Of a DNA stretch of 64,000 nucleotides, positions 1 to 8,639 are shown in pieces. The stretch covers positions 2,914,001 to 2,978,000 of the forward strand of contig NZ_CP104263.1 in NCBI RefSeq assembly GCF_025244825.1. The letters run 5' to 3'. The position numbers and the translations under genes are program-made. Below the pieces are notes generated by a model. That model saw only the letters and a list, made by a program, of their open reading frames with translations. It was not told the DNA's origin and ran no database searches. Every line of letters starts with the position of its first letter. Within the stretch, counting starts at the first letter, position 1. This DNA comes from Arthrobacter jinronghuae. Lineage in GTDB: Bacteria > Actinomycetota > Actinomycetes > Actinomycetales > Micrococcaceae.

Positions 1-277
1 GATAACCGCGCTCGGCAGGAGCCTGGCCTGGACAGGGAGTGTGGGACTGGACGCCGTCGTCGTTCACCTGCCAGGAGCCAAGGCAGAACTTCTCGTTCCC
101 GTTGTTGTCCGCCAGGACACGGAACCGGAGTTCGGTGCCCGGAACGAGCGGCTGCTTTTCGGCCCGCCCACTGGGAAGGTGCAGTGACAGGTTCGGGCCG
201 GCAATGTCCCAGGAGGTCCCCGAGCACAGGAACCTGCCGGCGTCGGCGGATGCTGCGGTGCCTCCGGCTGCAGGCAT
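1..277 (-). CDS. Hypothetical protein, 3'-truncated by the window edge
   Basis: An open frame starts at the ATG at 277 and runs off the left edge without a stop. A good ribosome binding site (GGGAGGT) sits 6 bases before the ATG. The visible part is about 92 residues, starts MPAAGGTAASADAGRF and contains two or three cysteines (RFLCSGTSW, KFCLGSW, HTPCPG) in a beta-rich-looking sequence. I do not recognise the family. The opposite-strand frame over the same DNA has no ribosome binding site and looks like a shadow. It follows the PfpI gene on the same strand, separated by a strong hairpin, so it is probably a separate transcript. Confidence 0.55.
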   Translation of the reverse strand, partial: MPAAGGTAASADAGRFLCSGTSWDIAGPNLSLHLPSGRAEKQPLVPGTELRFRVLADNNGNEKFCLGSWQVNDDGVQSHTPCPGQAPAERGY

Positions 278-302
278 GGTGGACCTCCCGGTGAACGCCA
301 AA

Positions 303-338
303 AGGGTGGGGTAACGTTTTCACGCTACCCCACCCTTC
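303..338 (-). terminator. Hairpin terminator after the PfpI-family gene
   Basis: A perfect 12-bp inverted repeat (AAGGGTGGGGTA at 303-314, complement at 327-338) lies 20 bases past the stop of the PfpI gene. On the minus strand the stem is followed by a short T run (complement of 301-304). Confidence 0.75.
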
Positions 339-357
339 GGTACTGTTTTGGGAGGTG

Positions 358-924
358 TCAGGCGTGCTGGCCTGCGTGTTCGCCTTCGGCGATTTCCTCA
401 ACGAGCTTGTCGTTGAAAGCCGGCAGATCGCCCGGGTTGCGGCTGGTCACGAACCCCTGGTCCACCACCACTTCCTCGTCGGTCCAGTTCGCGCCGGCGT
501 TCTTCAGGTCCGTTGCCAGCGTGTGGTAGGACGTCAGGTCGCGGCCCTTGACGACGCCGGCCTCGATCAGCAGCCAGGGGCCGTGGCAGATGGATGCCAC
601 GGGCTTGTGCGCCTCGAAGAAGGCACGGGCAAACTGCTGGGCGTTCTTGTCCACGCGGAGGAAGTCTGCGTTGACGACGCCGCCGGGCAGGACCAGCGCG
701 TCGAAGTCGCTTGCGTCGGCGTCGGCTACGTCGAGGTCGACGGTGAAGGTCTCACCCTTGTCCATGCCGTCGAAGCCCTGAATGGTGCCCTTCTTCGGGG
801 ACACGAGGACCGGCTCGCCGCCGGCGTTCTTGACGGCTTCCCAGGGGCTGGTCAGCTCAATCTGCTCCACGCCGTCGGTGAGGAGGAAAGCTACCTTCTT
901 GCCGGAAATATCGTGCTCTGCCAT
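358..924 (-). CDS. DJ-1/PfpI family protein (YhbO-like)
   Basis: 188 residues, the usual length for bacterial type-1 PfpI/YhbO proteins. The family has been described as intracellular proteases, chaperones and protein/nucleotide deglycases acting on glyoxal-type damage. The catalytic nucleophile is visible in SICHGPWLL (Cys113, followed by His114), and Glu20 in TDGVEQIEL fits the residue that activates this cysteine. No signal peptide or membrane segment, so cytosolic. It is monocistronic, with a terminator behind it and about 230 bases of non-coding DNA in front. Family membership is clear; the actual substrate cannot be read from sequence. Confidence 0.9.
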   Translation of the reverse strand: MAEHDISGKKVAFLLTDGVEQIELTSPWEAVKNAGGEPVLVSPKKGTIQGFDGMDKGETFTVDLDVADADASDFDALVLPGGVVNADFLRVDKNAQQFARAFFEAHKPVASICHGPWLLIEAGVVKGRDLTSYHTLATDLKNAGANWTDEEVVVDQGFVTSRNPGDLPAFNDKLVEEIAEGEHAGQHA

Positions 925-1103
925 GGTGACTCCGTTCGTTTCAGCTGCGGCCGGAAACCTGCGGGCCGCAGCGATGCTTCTACGGTGGTGGTGCTGGATC
1001 GGGATACCTTTCGGTTCCCGCTATGCCCACCCTATGGAGAACCGGCAATGATAAGCAACCTTAGGGAGCTTGCGAGCCGCTGCGGCATGCGGTTCAAGGC
1101 AAA

Positions 1104-1149
1104 CAAAAAGGGCAGGTACCGGAAGAATGAAATCTTCAGGACCTGCCCT
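1104..1149 (-). terminator. Rho-independent terminator after tRNA-Met
   Basis: Outer arms AGGGCAGGT (1109-1117) and ACCTGCCCT (1141-1149) with an inner GAAGA/TCTTC pairing. On the minus strand the stem is followed by TTTTTG. It sits 5 bases behind the 3' end of tRNA-Met, so it ends the tRNA-Thr/tRNA-Met transcript. The rest of 925-1103 shows nothing beyond the presumed PfpI promoter region. Confidence 0.8.
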
Positions 1150-1154
1150 GTTTG

Positions 1155-1228
1155 TAGCGGTGGGGAGGCTCGATCTCCCGACCTCACGATTATGAGTCGT
1201 GCGCTCTAACCAACTGAGCTACACCGCC
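1155..1228 (-). tRNA. tRNA-Met (anticodon CAT)
   Basis: 74-nt cloverleaf on the minus strand. The acceptor stem GGCGGTG pairs with CACCGCT (one G-U), the D arm contains AGCTCAGTTGGTTAGAGC, the anticodon stem CACGA/TCGTG has loop CTCATAA giving anticodon CAT, the T arm contains GATCGAGCC, and the discriminator base is A. CCA is not encoded. It has the elongator form rather than the initiator. A lysidine-modified tRNA-Ile2 with the same anticodon cannot be strictly excluded. Confidence 0.93.
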
Positions 1229-1303
1229 AAAAATGAGTGAAGCCCGCCCTACACAGGCCTCTGCAGAACATACAGCCTTTGCAACGCGGGCCCTCCCATT
1301 GAG

Positions 1304-1375
1304 AGCCCCGACCGGGAATCGATCCCGGGACCTCCATCTTACCAAGATGGCGCTCTACCACTGAGCTATCGGGGC
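1304..1375 (-). tRNA. tRNA-Thr (anticodon GGT)
   Basis: 72-nt cloverleaf on the minus strand. The acceptor stem GCCCCGA pairs with TCGGGGC, the D arm is AGCTCAGTGGTAGAGC, the anticodon stem CCATC/GATGG encloses TTGGTAA (anticodon GGT), and the T arm is CCGGGATCGATTCCCGG. It lies 75 bases upstream of tRNA-Met on the same strand, so the two probably form one transcript. Confidence 0.94.
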
Positions 1376-1550
1376 AACGACATAAAACTCTACCAGCACT
1401 TTTCGGGAACATGAAATCGAGATGGGCCATTTGCCCGAAAGGTGACGAGGGACACTTTTGAACCGGTCCGGGACACGGTTCCAGGCTCCAAAATGGTGAA
1501 CTTTCTGCCCGTTTTGTCAGTATGCTTATGCTACGAGAAAGCGAGGGCAC

Positions 1551-2933
1551 GTGAGCATAGTGCCGAACCACGTTTCGGAGGGCCTCTTCCTGGGTGGAAG
1601 ATACCGACTCCTGAATAAGATCGGGGCAGGTGCCATGGGCACCGTCCACCGGGCCAAGGATGAGTTCCTGGACCGGGACGTAGCGGTGAAAATCATCCGC
1701 CCGTCGGCCACCAGTGAGATGGACCTCCGGCGCAGCGACGCCGAGGCCAAGATCCTGGCGCGCCTGAACCACCACAGCCTAGTCACCCTGCTGGATGCAG
1801 GATCGGACACGTCCGACCCGGCGTCGCCGCTGATCTACCTCGTTATGGAACTTGTCGAGGGCCTCGATCTGCGCGAACGGCTGAAGCAGGGCACTCTGCC
1901 CCGCCGCCAGACCGCACTGCTCGGCTACGACCTCGCCATCGGCCTGGAGTACATCCACGACAACGGCGTAGTGCACCGGGACGTGAAGCCCGCAAACATC
2001 ATGCTGTTCGACTACAGCAGCGCGGATGCCCGGATCCGGGCCAAACTCACTGACTTCGGCGTTGCCTTCGTGGCCAGCGACCCGCAGTCCCAGCACGGCA
2101 CCTTCTCAGGCACCGCGGCGTTCATGAGTCCCGAGCAGGCACGCGGGGAAAATGCCGGGGTGTCGAGCGATGTGTATTCCCTCGGCCTGGTGCTGCTGCA
2201 GTGCCTCACTGGAAAGCCGGCCTTCCCCGGTCCCGCCCTGGAGAGTGCCCTCGCACGCCTCCTGAGGGACCCTGAGATCCCGGCGGAGCTGGGATCCGAC
2301 TGGGTGCCGCTGCTGCGCGCCATGACCGCTCAGGACGCTGCGGAGCGCCCCAGCGCCCACGACGTCTCCCAGGTTCTCTACGACATGATCGTCGCCGCAC
2401 GCGGCCGGCACCGGGTCGACCCGGAAATCCTGCCCGCGGACGAAGCCCGGCGGATGGACGCGGTGCGCCGCTATGACCTCCTGGATACTCCCCCGGACGG
2501 TGCCTTCGACCGTGTCACGGCCCTCGCGTCCCGTCTCTTTGACGTCCCCGTGGCAATCGTCAGCGTGGTGGACACCGACCGGATCTGGTTCAAGTCCCAT
2601 CACGGCACCGAAGCCGTCGAGATCGGCCGTGACCCCGGCCTGTGCGCCTCCGCCATCCTGCAGGACGGCGTGTACGTGGTCGACGACGCCCGGCATGACC
2701 CGAGGACGCTGGCCAACCCGTTGGTGGCCGGAGACTTCGGCCTGCAGTTCTACGCCGGCGTTCCGCTCCAGACCAGCGACGGGTTCAATCTGGGCACGTT
2801 CTGCATCCTGGACACGAAGCCCCGGACTTTCTCCCCCGAAGACGAGGCAACACTCTCGGACCTGGCTGCGATTGTCATGAATGACCTGGAAATGCGCCTC
2901 GAGAGCCGCCGCGCAGGCGGGTCCGTGCAATAG
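1551..2933 (+). CDS. Serine/threonine protein kinase with C-terminal GAF domain
   Basis: 460 residues with a GTG start preceded by GAGGG. An N-terminal Hanks-type kinase spans about residues 18-285: glycine loop GAGAMGTV, VAVKI with catalytic Lys47, HRDVKPANI at 142-150, DFG at 168-170 and SPEQA in the P+1 region, so it should be active. A GAF sensor domain covers about 305-450 (DRVTALASRLFDVPVAIVS to the C-terminus). There is no membrane segment, unlike the PASTA-type kinases PknB and PknA, so it is soluble. The GAF domain probably binds a small ligand or senses redox and controls kinase output. It stands alone, with a bidirectional terminator behind it. Substrate and ligand are unknown. Confidence 0.9.
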   Translation: MSIVPNHVSEGLFLGGRYRLLNKIGAGAMGTVHRAKDEFLDRDVAVKIIRPSATSEMDLRRSDAEAKILARLNHHSLVTLLDAGSDTSDPASPLIYLVMELVEGLDLRERLKQGTLPRRQTALLGYDLAIGLEYIHDNGVVHRDVKPANIMLFDYSSADARIRAKLTDFGVAFVASDPQSQHGTFSGTAAFMSPEQARGENAGVSSDVYSLGLVLLQCLTGKPAFPGPALESALARLLRDPEIPAELGSDWVPLLRAMTAQDAAERPSAHDVSQVLYDMIVAARGRHRVDPEILPADEARRMDAVRRYDLLDTPPDGAFDRVTALASRLFDVPVAIVSVVDTDRIWFKSHHGTEAVEIGRDPGLCASAILQDGVYVVDDARHDPRTLANPLVAGDFGLQFYAGVPLQTSDGFNLGTFCILDTKPRTFSPEDEATLSDLAAIVMNDLEMRLESRRAGGSVQ

Positions 2934-2966
2934 CCGGAACAGCGCTCCGGCGCCACAGGGCATAAC

Positions 2967-3003
2967 AAGAAGGACGCCTCCCGCTGCGGGAGGCGTCCTT
3001 CTT
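2967..3003. terminator. Bidirectional terminator between the kinase gene and deaD
   Basis: A 17-bp perfect stem (left arm 2967-2983, right arm 2987-3003) with a 3-base loop is flanked by AAC on one side and GTTT on the other. It lies between convergent genes and can serve both. Confidence 0.85.
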
Positions 3004-3054
3004 GTTTATACGGAACTGCGGTGCGGCGCCTTAGGTTACGGGCGCCGCTGCTTC

Positions 3055-4953
3055 CTAGTCGCGGAAGCGGGGCTTGCGGGCACCGGCAGCGGCGCTGTCG
3101 CGGAAGCCGCCTTCACGCTTCTTGAACGGGCGGTCGCTGCCGCGGTCGCCGAAGGAACGCTCGCCGTCGCGCTTCTTGAAATCCTTCTTGAAGCCGCCGC
3201 GGTCGGCACGGTCGTTGAAGCTGCCGCCGCCTTCACGCTCGCGGGCCGGCTTGCGGCCCTTGTCCAGCTCGAGGTGGATCAGCTCGCCGCCGATCCGGGT
3301 GCGGGACAGGGCGCGCAGCTGGTCCTTGGACAGGTCTGCAGGCAGTTCCACCAGGGTGTGGTCTGCACGGATGTCGATGCCGCCGATCTGCGCGGAGGAC
3401 AGGCCGCCCTCGTTGGCAATGGCGCCGACAATCGAGCCGGGCAGCACGCGCTGGCGGCGGCCGACGGCGATGCGGTACGTTGCATTGCCTTCGGTCAGCG
3501 GACGCGTCGGGCCGCGGGAGCCGACGCCGTCGTTGCGGCCTTCGGAACGCTCGCGCTGGCGGGCAGGAGCCTGCGGGATTTCCCGCAGCAGCAGGTCGCG
3601 GCCACCCTGGGCCATGACGGCCAGGGCTGCTGCAACGTCTTCGGCGGGAACTTCGTGCTCGGCCAGGTACTTGGTCACCAGGTCCCGGAACACCGCGATG
3701 TCCTCGGAACCGAGGGTTTCCGTGATCTTCTCGGAGAACTTGGCCAGGCGCTTCTCGTTGACGACGTCGACGCTCGGCAGCTGCATGTGCTCAACCGGCT
3801 GGCGCGTGGCCTTTTCAATGGCCCGCAGCAGGTACTTCTCACGCGGGGTCATGAACAGGATGGCGTCGCCGGTGCGTCCTGCACGGCCGGTGCGGCCGAT
3901 GCGGTGGACGTAGGACTCAGTGTCATGCGGGATGTCGTAGTTGACGACGTGGCTGATGCGCTCGACGTCGAGGCCGCGGGCGGCAACATCCGTGGCAACC
4001 AGGATGTCGATCTTGCCGTCGCGGAGGGCCTCGACCGTGCGCTCACGTTGCTGCTGCGGGATGTCGCCATTGATGGCGGCGGCGTTGTAGCCGCGGTCCT
4101 TGAGCTTGTCAGCCAGGTCTTCGGTGGCCGCCTTGGTCCGGACGAACGCGATAACGCCGTCGAACTCTTCGGTTTCCAGGATGCGGGTCATTGCATCCAG
4201 CTTGTGCGGGCCCATGACCTGCACGTAGCGCTGGCGGGTGTTCGCACCGGTGGTGGTCTTGGACTTGACCGTGATTTCCGCAGCGTTGTTCAGGTACTTC
4301 TTGGCAATCTTGCGGATGGCCGGCGGCATGGTGGCGGAGAACAGGGCAACCTGCTTGCTCGCCGGAGTGGAGGAAAGGATCTGCTCCACGTCTTCGGCGA
4401 AGCCCATGCGCAGCATTTCGTCAGCCTCATCGAGCACCAGGTACTCGAGGTTGGACAGGTCCAGGGAACCCTTGGCGATGTGGTCAATCACACGGCCGGG
4501 GGTGCCCACAACAACCTGGGCGCCGCGGCGGAGGCCGTTGAGCTGGGGGCCGTAGGCGGAACCGCCGTACACGGGAAGCACGGTGATGCCATCCATGTGG
4601 ACTGCGTAGGAGGTGAAGGCTTCTGCAGACTGCAGGGCCAGTTCACGGGTGGGTGCAAGCACCAGCACCTGGGTGTCCTTGGTGGCCGGGCGGCCGGCGA
4701 GCAGGGACAGGGCAGGAACGGCGAATGCCGCGGTCTTGCCGGTACCCGTCTGGGCCAGGCCGACGACGTCGCGGCCTTCGAGCAGCAGGGGAATGGTAGC
4801 TGCCTGGATGGGAGACGGCGTTACGTAGCCGACATCCTTCAGGGCTGCCAGGACGCGCTCGTCCAATCCGAAGTCGCTGAACAGCACAGTGTTCTCTTCG
4901 GTTTCGGGAGCGGCGTTTTCGACGTTGGTGTTTTCCAGCGTGGCTTCAGACAA
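3055..4953 (-). CDS. deaD: DEAD-box RNA helicase DeaD/CsdA
   Basis: 632 residues from a TTG at 4953. That start is preceded by GAGGATCACC and gives MSEATLENTNVE; an upstream TTG at 4986 has no ribosome binding site. The helicase core shows the Q motif (FSDFGL, PSPIQ), Walker A AQTGTGKT (about 67-74), PTREL, TPGR, DEAD (about 175-178), SAT (about 206) and HRIGRTGR (about 350-357). A DbpA-like RNA-binding domain follows (about 485-560), then a basic Gly/Arg/Asp/Phe-rich tail ending RKPRFRD. Members unwind RNA in ribosome assembly, mRNA decay and cold adaptation. It is monocistronic with a long upstream non-coding region. Confidence 0.95.
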   Translation of the reverse strand: MSEATLENTNVENAAPETEENTVLFSDFGLDERVLAALKDVGYVTPSPIQAATIPLLLEGRDVVGLAQTGTGKTAAFAVPALSLLAGRPATKDTQVLVLAPTRELALQSAEAFTSYAVHMDGITVLPVYGGSAYGPQLNGLRRGAQVVVGTPGRVIDHIAKGSLDLSNLEYLVLDEADEMLRMGFAEDVEQILSSTPASKQVALFSATMPPAIRKIAKKYLNNAAEITVKSKTTTGANTRQRYVQVMGPHKLDAMTRILETEEFDGVIAFVRTKAATEDLADKLKDRGYNAAAINGDIPQQQRERTVEALRDGKIDILVATDVAARGLDVERISHVVNYDIPHDTESYVHRIGRTGRAGRTGDAILFMTPREKYLLRAIEKATRQPVEHMQLPSVDVVNEKRLAKFSEKITETLGSEDIAVFRDLVTKYLAEHEVPAEDVAAALAVMAQGGRDLLLREIPQAPARQRERSEGRNDGVGSRGPTRPLTEGNATYRIAVGRRQRVLPGSIVGAIANEGGLSSAQIGGIDIRADHTLVELPADLSKDQLRALSRTRIGGELIHLELDKGRKPAREREGGGSFNDRADRGGFKKDFKKRDGERSFGDRGSDRPFKKREGGFRDSAAAGARKPRFRD

Positions 4954-4986
4954 GAGGTGATCCTCATTCAATCGGGGAGCAGGCAA

Positions 4987-5319
4987 CCAAGAGGCTGCAG
5001 GACGTAAGTCCGGCGCTGTTGCAATCCCAGGCAGGACTTTCCGTCACAGCTGTGGGCCGATTTCACTGGATTGTGTCTACGACCGGTGTGACGATTTCTT
5101 TGCCGGCGCTCCCCAAAAGATGAATCTGCCCGCATTAGAAATGCGGGCCCCAACACAACGTACCGTACGGGTTTCGGTGGTGATTTTCAGTGAAAATCTC
5201 GATGAACCGTAGGAAAATAAGGGAATACCGGAGTGGGGGATGTTTTCCAGTGTACGGCATCCCTGCGTCCGGTGCGTGGTCGGGGCCGGTGAGCTTGCGC
5301 ACAGCGGCCCCGGGCAGGG
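4987..5319. other. Non-coding interval upstream of deaD
   Basis: About 330 bases hold no credible gene. The DNA is less GC-rich than its neighbours and contains a hairpin at 5128-5148 (GCCCGCAT/ATGCGGGC, 5-base loop). Because deaD reads leftwards from 4953, this stretch is its promoter and probable leader. Long structured leaders are common for cold-induced deaD genes, but no specific regulatory element was recognised. Confidence 0.4.
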
Positions 5320-6000
5320 CTAACCCCGGGCCGGCACTGGGGCCGTGGACCGTGCGGTTTTGGCCGACATCGTGCGCAGGACCTTGAGTATTTCCGGTGA
5401 CAGCGTGATCTCACCGGCGCTGCGGGATGCCTGCAGCGCCGCGGCCTGTTCGGCGTCAAGGCCGCGGAAGACGTCACGGACGCTCACGCCGTGGCTGGGT
5501 TCGGTCAACACCTCCACCGCATCCCCCGCAGCGATGCTGCCGCGGCGGCGGACCCGGAGATAGGTGCCCACGCGTCCGGCCTCCGCAAAGCGGCGCTGCC
5601 AGTTCGGCACCTCCATCCGCCGCTGGAAGTTGCGGCAGGGGGTGCGGGGACAGGTCACTTCCACCTCGACGTCGTCGCCGATCCGCCACCGCTCGCCGAT
5701 CAGGGCGGCAGTGGCGTCCAAACCGTCCAGCCGCAGGTTTTCACCGAACAGGCCGGGCGGGACCGCGCGTCCCAGTTCCCGGGCCCAGTAGTCGGCGTCG
5801 GCCTGGGAATAGGCGTAGATGGCCTTGGATTCTCCGCCGTGATGTTTGCGGCTGGCCTGCAGGTCTCCGGTCAATCCCAGGGGATGGACCTTCACTGGTC
5901 CTGCCACGGCGCGTTTGTCGATGGCAGTGACGCCGGTGGCGTCCTTGGTGGGCAGAAGGCCGTGCAACAGGCAAACAGCGAGCAGCGAACCGGTTCTCAT
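5320..6000 (-). CDS. MOSC domain-containing protein (YiiM-like)
   Basis: 226 residues. The N-terminus (LLPTKDATGVTAIDKRAVAG) and the motifs LGLTGDLQASRKHHGG, GENLRLDG and TCPRTPCRNF match the MOSC fold of YiiM-type proteins. The conserved cysteine lies in TCPRTPC. MOSC proteins bind molybdenum cofactor or catalyse molybdenum-dependent reductions such as detoxification of N-hydroxylated bases (YiiM). A C-terminal YiiM extension covers roughly residues 165-226. The gene starts 9 bases after the stop of the upstream membrane glycosyltransferase and is probably cotranscribed, though the functions look unrelated. Confidence 0.85.
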   Translation of the reverse strand: MRTGSLLAVCLLHGLLPTKDATGVTAIDKRAVAGPVKVHPLGLTGDLQASRKHHGGESKAIYAYSQADADYWARELGRAVPPGLFGENLRLDGLDATAALIGERWRIGDDVEVEVTCPRTPCRNFQRRMEVPNWQRRFAEAGRVGTYLRVRRRGSIAAGDAVEVLTEPSHGVSVRDVFRGLDAEQAAALQASRSAGEITLSPEILKVLRTMSAKTARSTAPVPARG

Positions 6001-6009
6001 GCCAGCAGT

Positions 6010-7299
6010 CTAGGGCTGCGGCTCCGTGGCCCGCTGCAACCCGGGCGGATTGTTGCGCCACCAGTGGCGCGGGCGGCTGCCCCAATAGTTGACGGACCAC
6101 CAGGCCAGGAGCCCGATGCCCCAGAAGACTCCGGCGCTGGAGGCCATCAGCCACGGCTCGGGCAGCTGGGAATCCAGGTTGGGTGCATTGAACAGTTCGC
6201 CGATGGTCTTGGGCGAGTAAATGAAGATCACCAGCGAGGAGGCCAGCAGGAGGAATCCGGTGATCCGGAGTTTCCGGCGCTGCGGCTCCAAGTCCATCAG
6301 GTTCCGGGCCAGGACCGGGATGAAGAGTGCCACCCAGACCCAGTGGTGTGACCAGGAGACGGGGGAAATCAGGAGCATCAGCAGCGCGGTGGCTGCCAGG
6401 GCGGTGAAGGTCTCTCCGCGGTTGCCGGCCAGGCGGATGACGACGGCGGTAGCCGCGACAGCCAGCAGCGAAAGGAGAAGCCACGGAAGGTCGACGGGGA
6501 AGTCCGGGCCGCCGAAGTGCAGGATGGCGCCCTTGATCGAGAGGTTGTCCACGTAGCCGGCGCCGCCGATCCTCGAGGTGTCCGGCAGCAGGTCCAGCCA
6601 GTACGTACGTGATTCCCGCGGGAGGATCAGGAAGCCAAGGGCGAAGGTCGAGAGGAAGCCGTAGGCCATGTTGCGCAGTCCGCGCCAGTCGCCCCGCGCC
6701 AGGAAGTACAGGCCGAAGACCAGCGGGGTGAGTTTCAGTCCGGCAGCCACGCCTGTCAGCAGACCGGTGGGCCAGCCTTCCTTCTTGATCACGAAGTCGG
6801 CCATGATCAGCCCAAAGAGCAGGATGTTGATCTGCCCGAAGGCCTGCGTTTCGCGCCATGGTCCTAGCAGCACGATCAAGCCGGTGCCGGCGATGGCCAG
6901 CGGCCGGAGCCAGGGGTGGCGGAGTACGTCCATGGCTCCCTCGCGGCGGAAGACATAGCGGACTGCCCAGACGGCGGTGGCTGCGGCAATGGCGATGGAA
7001 ATGCCGGTGAAGATGTTCAGCCCCACGCTCTGGCCGAACGGAGCCAGCACTGCAAAAACCAGCGCGGCAAAAGGCGGGTAGGTGAAGAGCAGGCTGCTGT
7101 CGGCGTCGTACTGGACGGCCTTCGTATACAGTTCGCCGGCGGCGTCAATGACGCTCTGCCCGCCGGACAGGTAAACACTGAAGTCGAGGCCGTGACGCGG
7201 CGACAAGTCGAAAGCTGTCCATACGAGCAGCCCGGCTAATGCCAGCGCTCCCAGGGTCGCAACGGTCCGCACAAAAGCGGATCGGTGGATCTGGCCCAT
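6010..7299 (-). CDS. GT87 family membrane glycosyltransferase (mannosyltransferase-like)
   Basis: 429 residues from the ATG at 7299, preceded by AGGGAGAACA; upstream in-frame starts lack this. It is a polytopic protein with about 9-11 membrane segments. An early DFSVYLSGG motif contains the acidic residue typical of GT-C enzymes, and the downstream pattern is that of GT87/DUF2029 proteins. Relatives use polyprenyl-phosphate-mannose to extend phosphatidylinositol mannosides or other lipoglycans in actinobacteria (for example PimE). It would act at the outer face of the membrane. The exact acceptor is not deducible. Confidence 0.8.
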   Translation of the reverse strand: MGQIHRSAFVRTVATLGALALAGLLVWTAFDLSPRHGLDFSVYLSGGQSVIDAAGELYTKAVQYDADSSLLFTYPPFAALVFAVLAPFGQSVGLNIFTGISIAIAAATAVWAVRYVFRREGAMDVLRHPWLRPLAIAGTGLIVLLGPWRETQAFGQINILLFGLIMADFVIKKEGWPTGLLTGVAAGLKLTPLVFGLYFLARGDWRGLRNMAYGFLSTFALGFLILPRESRTYWLDLLPDTSRIGGAGYVDNLSIKGAILHFGGPDFPVDLPWLLLSLLAVAATAVVIRLAGNRGETFTALAATALLMLLISPVSWSHHWVWVALFIPVLARNLMDLEPQRRKLRITGFLLLASSLVIFIYSPKTIGELFNAPNLDSQLPEPWLMASSAGVFWGIGLLAWWSVNYWGSRPRHWWRNNPPGLQRATEPQP

Positions 7300-7460
7300 T
7301 GTTCTCCCTGTAAGACTGCCGGCCGCGCTCGTGGCGCTACATAGCGTTTTTCGTGTCGATCTTGACACCCGCAAGTCTACCGGGCAGGCTGCTCCTCCTC
7401 CCCCGCCCGGAGGCAGGCGATAGGCTGGCCGGACCAGATCAAGTAAGCGAAAGGTCCCCC

Positions 7461-8639
7461 ATGTCCCCCGCGCTTCAAGCCATCACCAATGCCCATGTGG
7501 TTCCCGTCACCGGCAGGCCCTTCGACGGCACCGTCCTCGTCGAGGACGGACGGATCCGGGAACTGGGGCCCGACGTCGTTGTGCCCGACGGCGCGGAGGT
7601 GCTGGACGCCGGCGGGCAGTGGCTGCTGCCCGGGCTGGTGGATGCGCATACCCACCTTGGCGTGCATGAAGAGGGTGAAGGCTGGGCCGGCAACGATTCC
7701 AACGAGATGACGGATCCGGTGATGGCGGGCGTCCGCGCCCTGGACGCCGTAAACCCCTTCGATACGGGCTTCGACGACGCCCTGGCCGGCGGAGTGACCA
7801 CGGCGAACATCAACCCCGGCTCCGGCAACCCGATCGGCGGGCAGGCAGTGGCGCTGCACACGCACGGGCGTTATCTGGAGGAAATGGTGCTGCGCGCACC
7901 CAGCGGCCTGAAGTCCGCGCTCGGAGAGAACCCGAAGCGGATCTACAGCGACAAGAAGCAGACCCCCTCCACCCGTCTGGGCACGGCGATGGTGATCCGG
8001 CAGGCCTTTATGGATGCGCAGAACTACCTGGGCAAGGCGGACCCGAACGCCCGCGACCCGCACCTTGAAGCCCTTGCCATGGTGCTCAAGCGGGAAATTC
8101 CCTGGCGGCAGCACGCCCACCGGGCGGACGACATCGGCACCGCCCTGCGGCTGGCGGACGAGTTCGGCTACGAGCTGGTGCTCGACCACGGCACCGAGGC
8201 CCATCTGCTGGCCGATGTCCTGGCCGAACGCGGCATTCCGGTGCTCATAGGGCCGCTCTTCACCACCCGCTCGAAGGTGGAGCTGCGCGGCCGCAGCATG
8301 GCCAATCCGGGGAAGCTTGCCGCTGCCGGAGTGGAGATCTCCATCATCACCGACCATCCGGTGGTCCCCATCAATTTCCTGATCTACCAAGCCGCACTGG
8401 CGGTGAAGGAGGGGCTGGACCCCGACGAGGCGCTGCGCGCCGTGACGATCAATCCCGCCCGGGTGCTGGGCCTCGCGGACCGGCTCGGTTCCCTGGAACC
8501 CGGCAAGGATGCCGATCTTGTCCTGTGGAGCGGGAATCCGCTGGACGTGATGCAGCGTGCGCTGAAGGTGTGGATCGGCGGCCGGGAGGTCTACCGCTAC
8601 GACCTTGACGCCCGCGAACAGATCGTGGCGCCCCGCTGA
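7461..8639 (+). CDS. Amidohydrolase, imidazolonepropionase-like
   Basis: 392 residues from the ATG at 7461 (MSPALQAITN), with AAAGG just upstream. The metal-binding DAHTHLGVHEEGEGW motif follows an N-terminal beta domain (residues about 1-55). DHGTEAHLL and ITDHPVVPI near the end supply further His/Asp ligands, and the terminal EPGKDADLVLWSGNP is the family signature that closes the composite beta domain. It belongs to the COG1228 amidohydrolases, which cleave C-N bonds in cyclic amides. The substrate is unknown and no hut genes are nearby. Its stop overlaps the next start (TGATG). Confidence 0.85.
   Translation: MSPALQAITNAHVVPVTGRPFDGTVLVEDGRIRELGPDVVVPDGAEVLDAGGQWLLPGLVDAHTHLGVHEEGEGWAGNDSNEMTDPVMAGVRALDAVNPFDTGFDDALAGGVTTANINPGSGNPIGGQAVALHTHGRYLEEMVLRAPSGLKSALGENPKRIYSDKKQTPSTRLGTAMVIRQAFMDAQNYLGKADPNARDPHLEALAMVLKREIPWRQHAHRADDIGTALRLADEFGYELVLDHGTEAHLLADVLAERGIPVLIGPLFTTRSKVELRGRSMANPGKLAAAGVEISIITDHPVVPINFLIYQAALAVKEGLDPDEALRAVTINPARVLGLADRLGSLEPGKDADLVLWSGNPLDVMQRALKVWIGGREVYRYDLDAREQIVAPR

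Noticed and set aside
39..314. Plus-strand 91-codon frame at the left edge
   Set aside because: No ribosome binding site and low-quality composition; the minus strand has a well-placed start with GGGAGGT.
2881..5007. Plus-strand frame of 708 codons across deaD
   Set aside because: Antisense shadow of the helicase gene; product is Ala/Gly/Val-rich with no family motifs, whereas the minus strand has all DEAD-box motifs.
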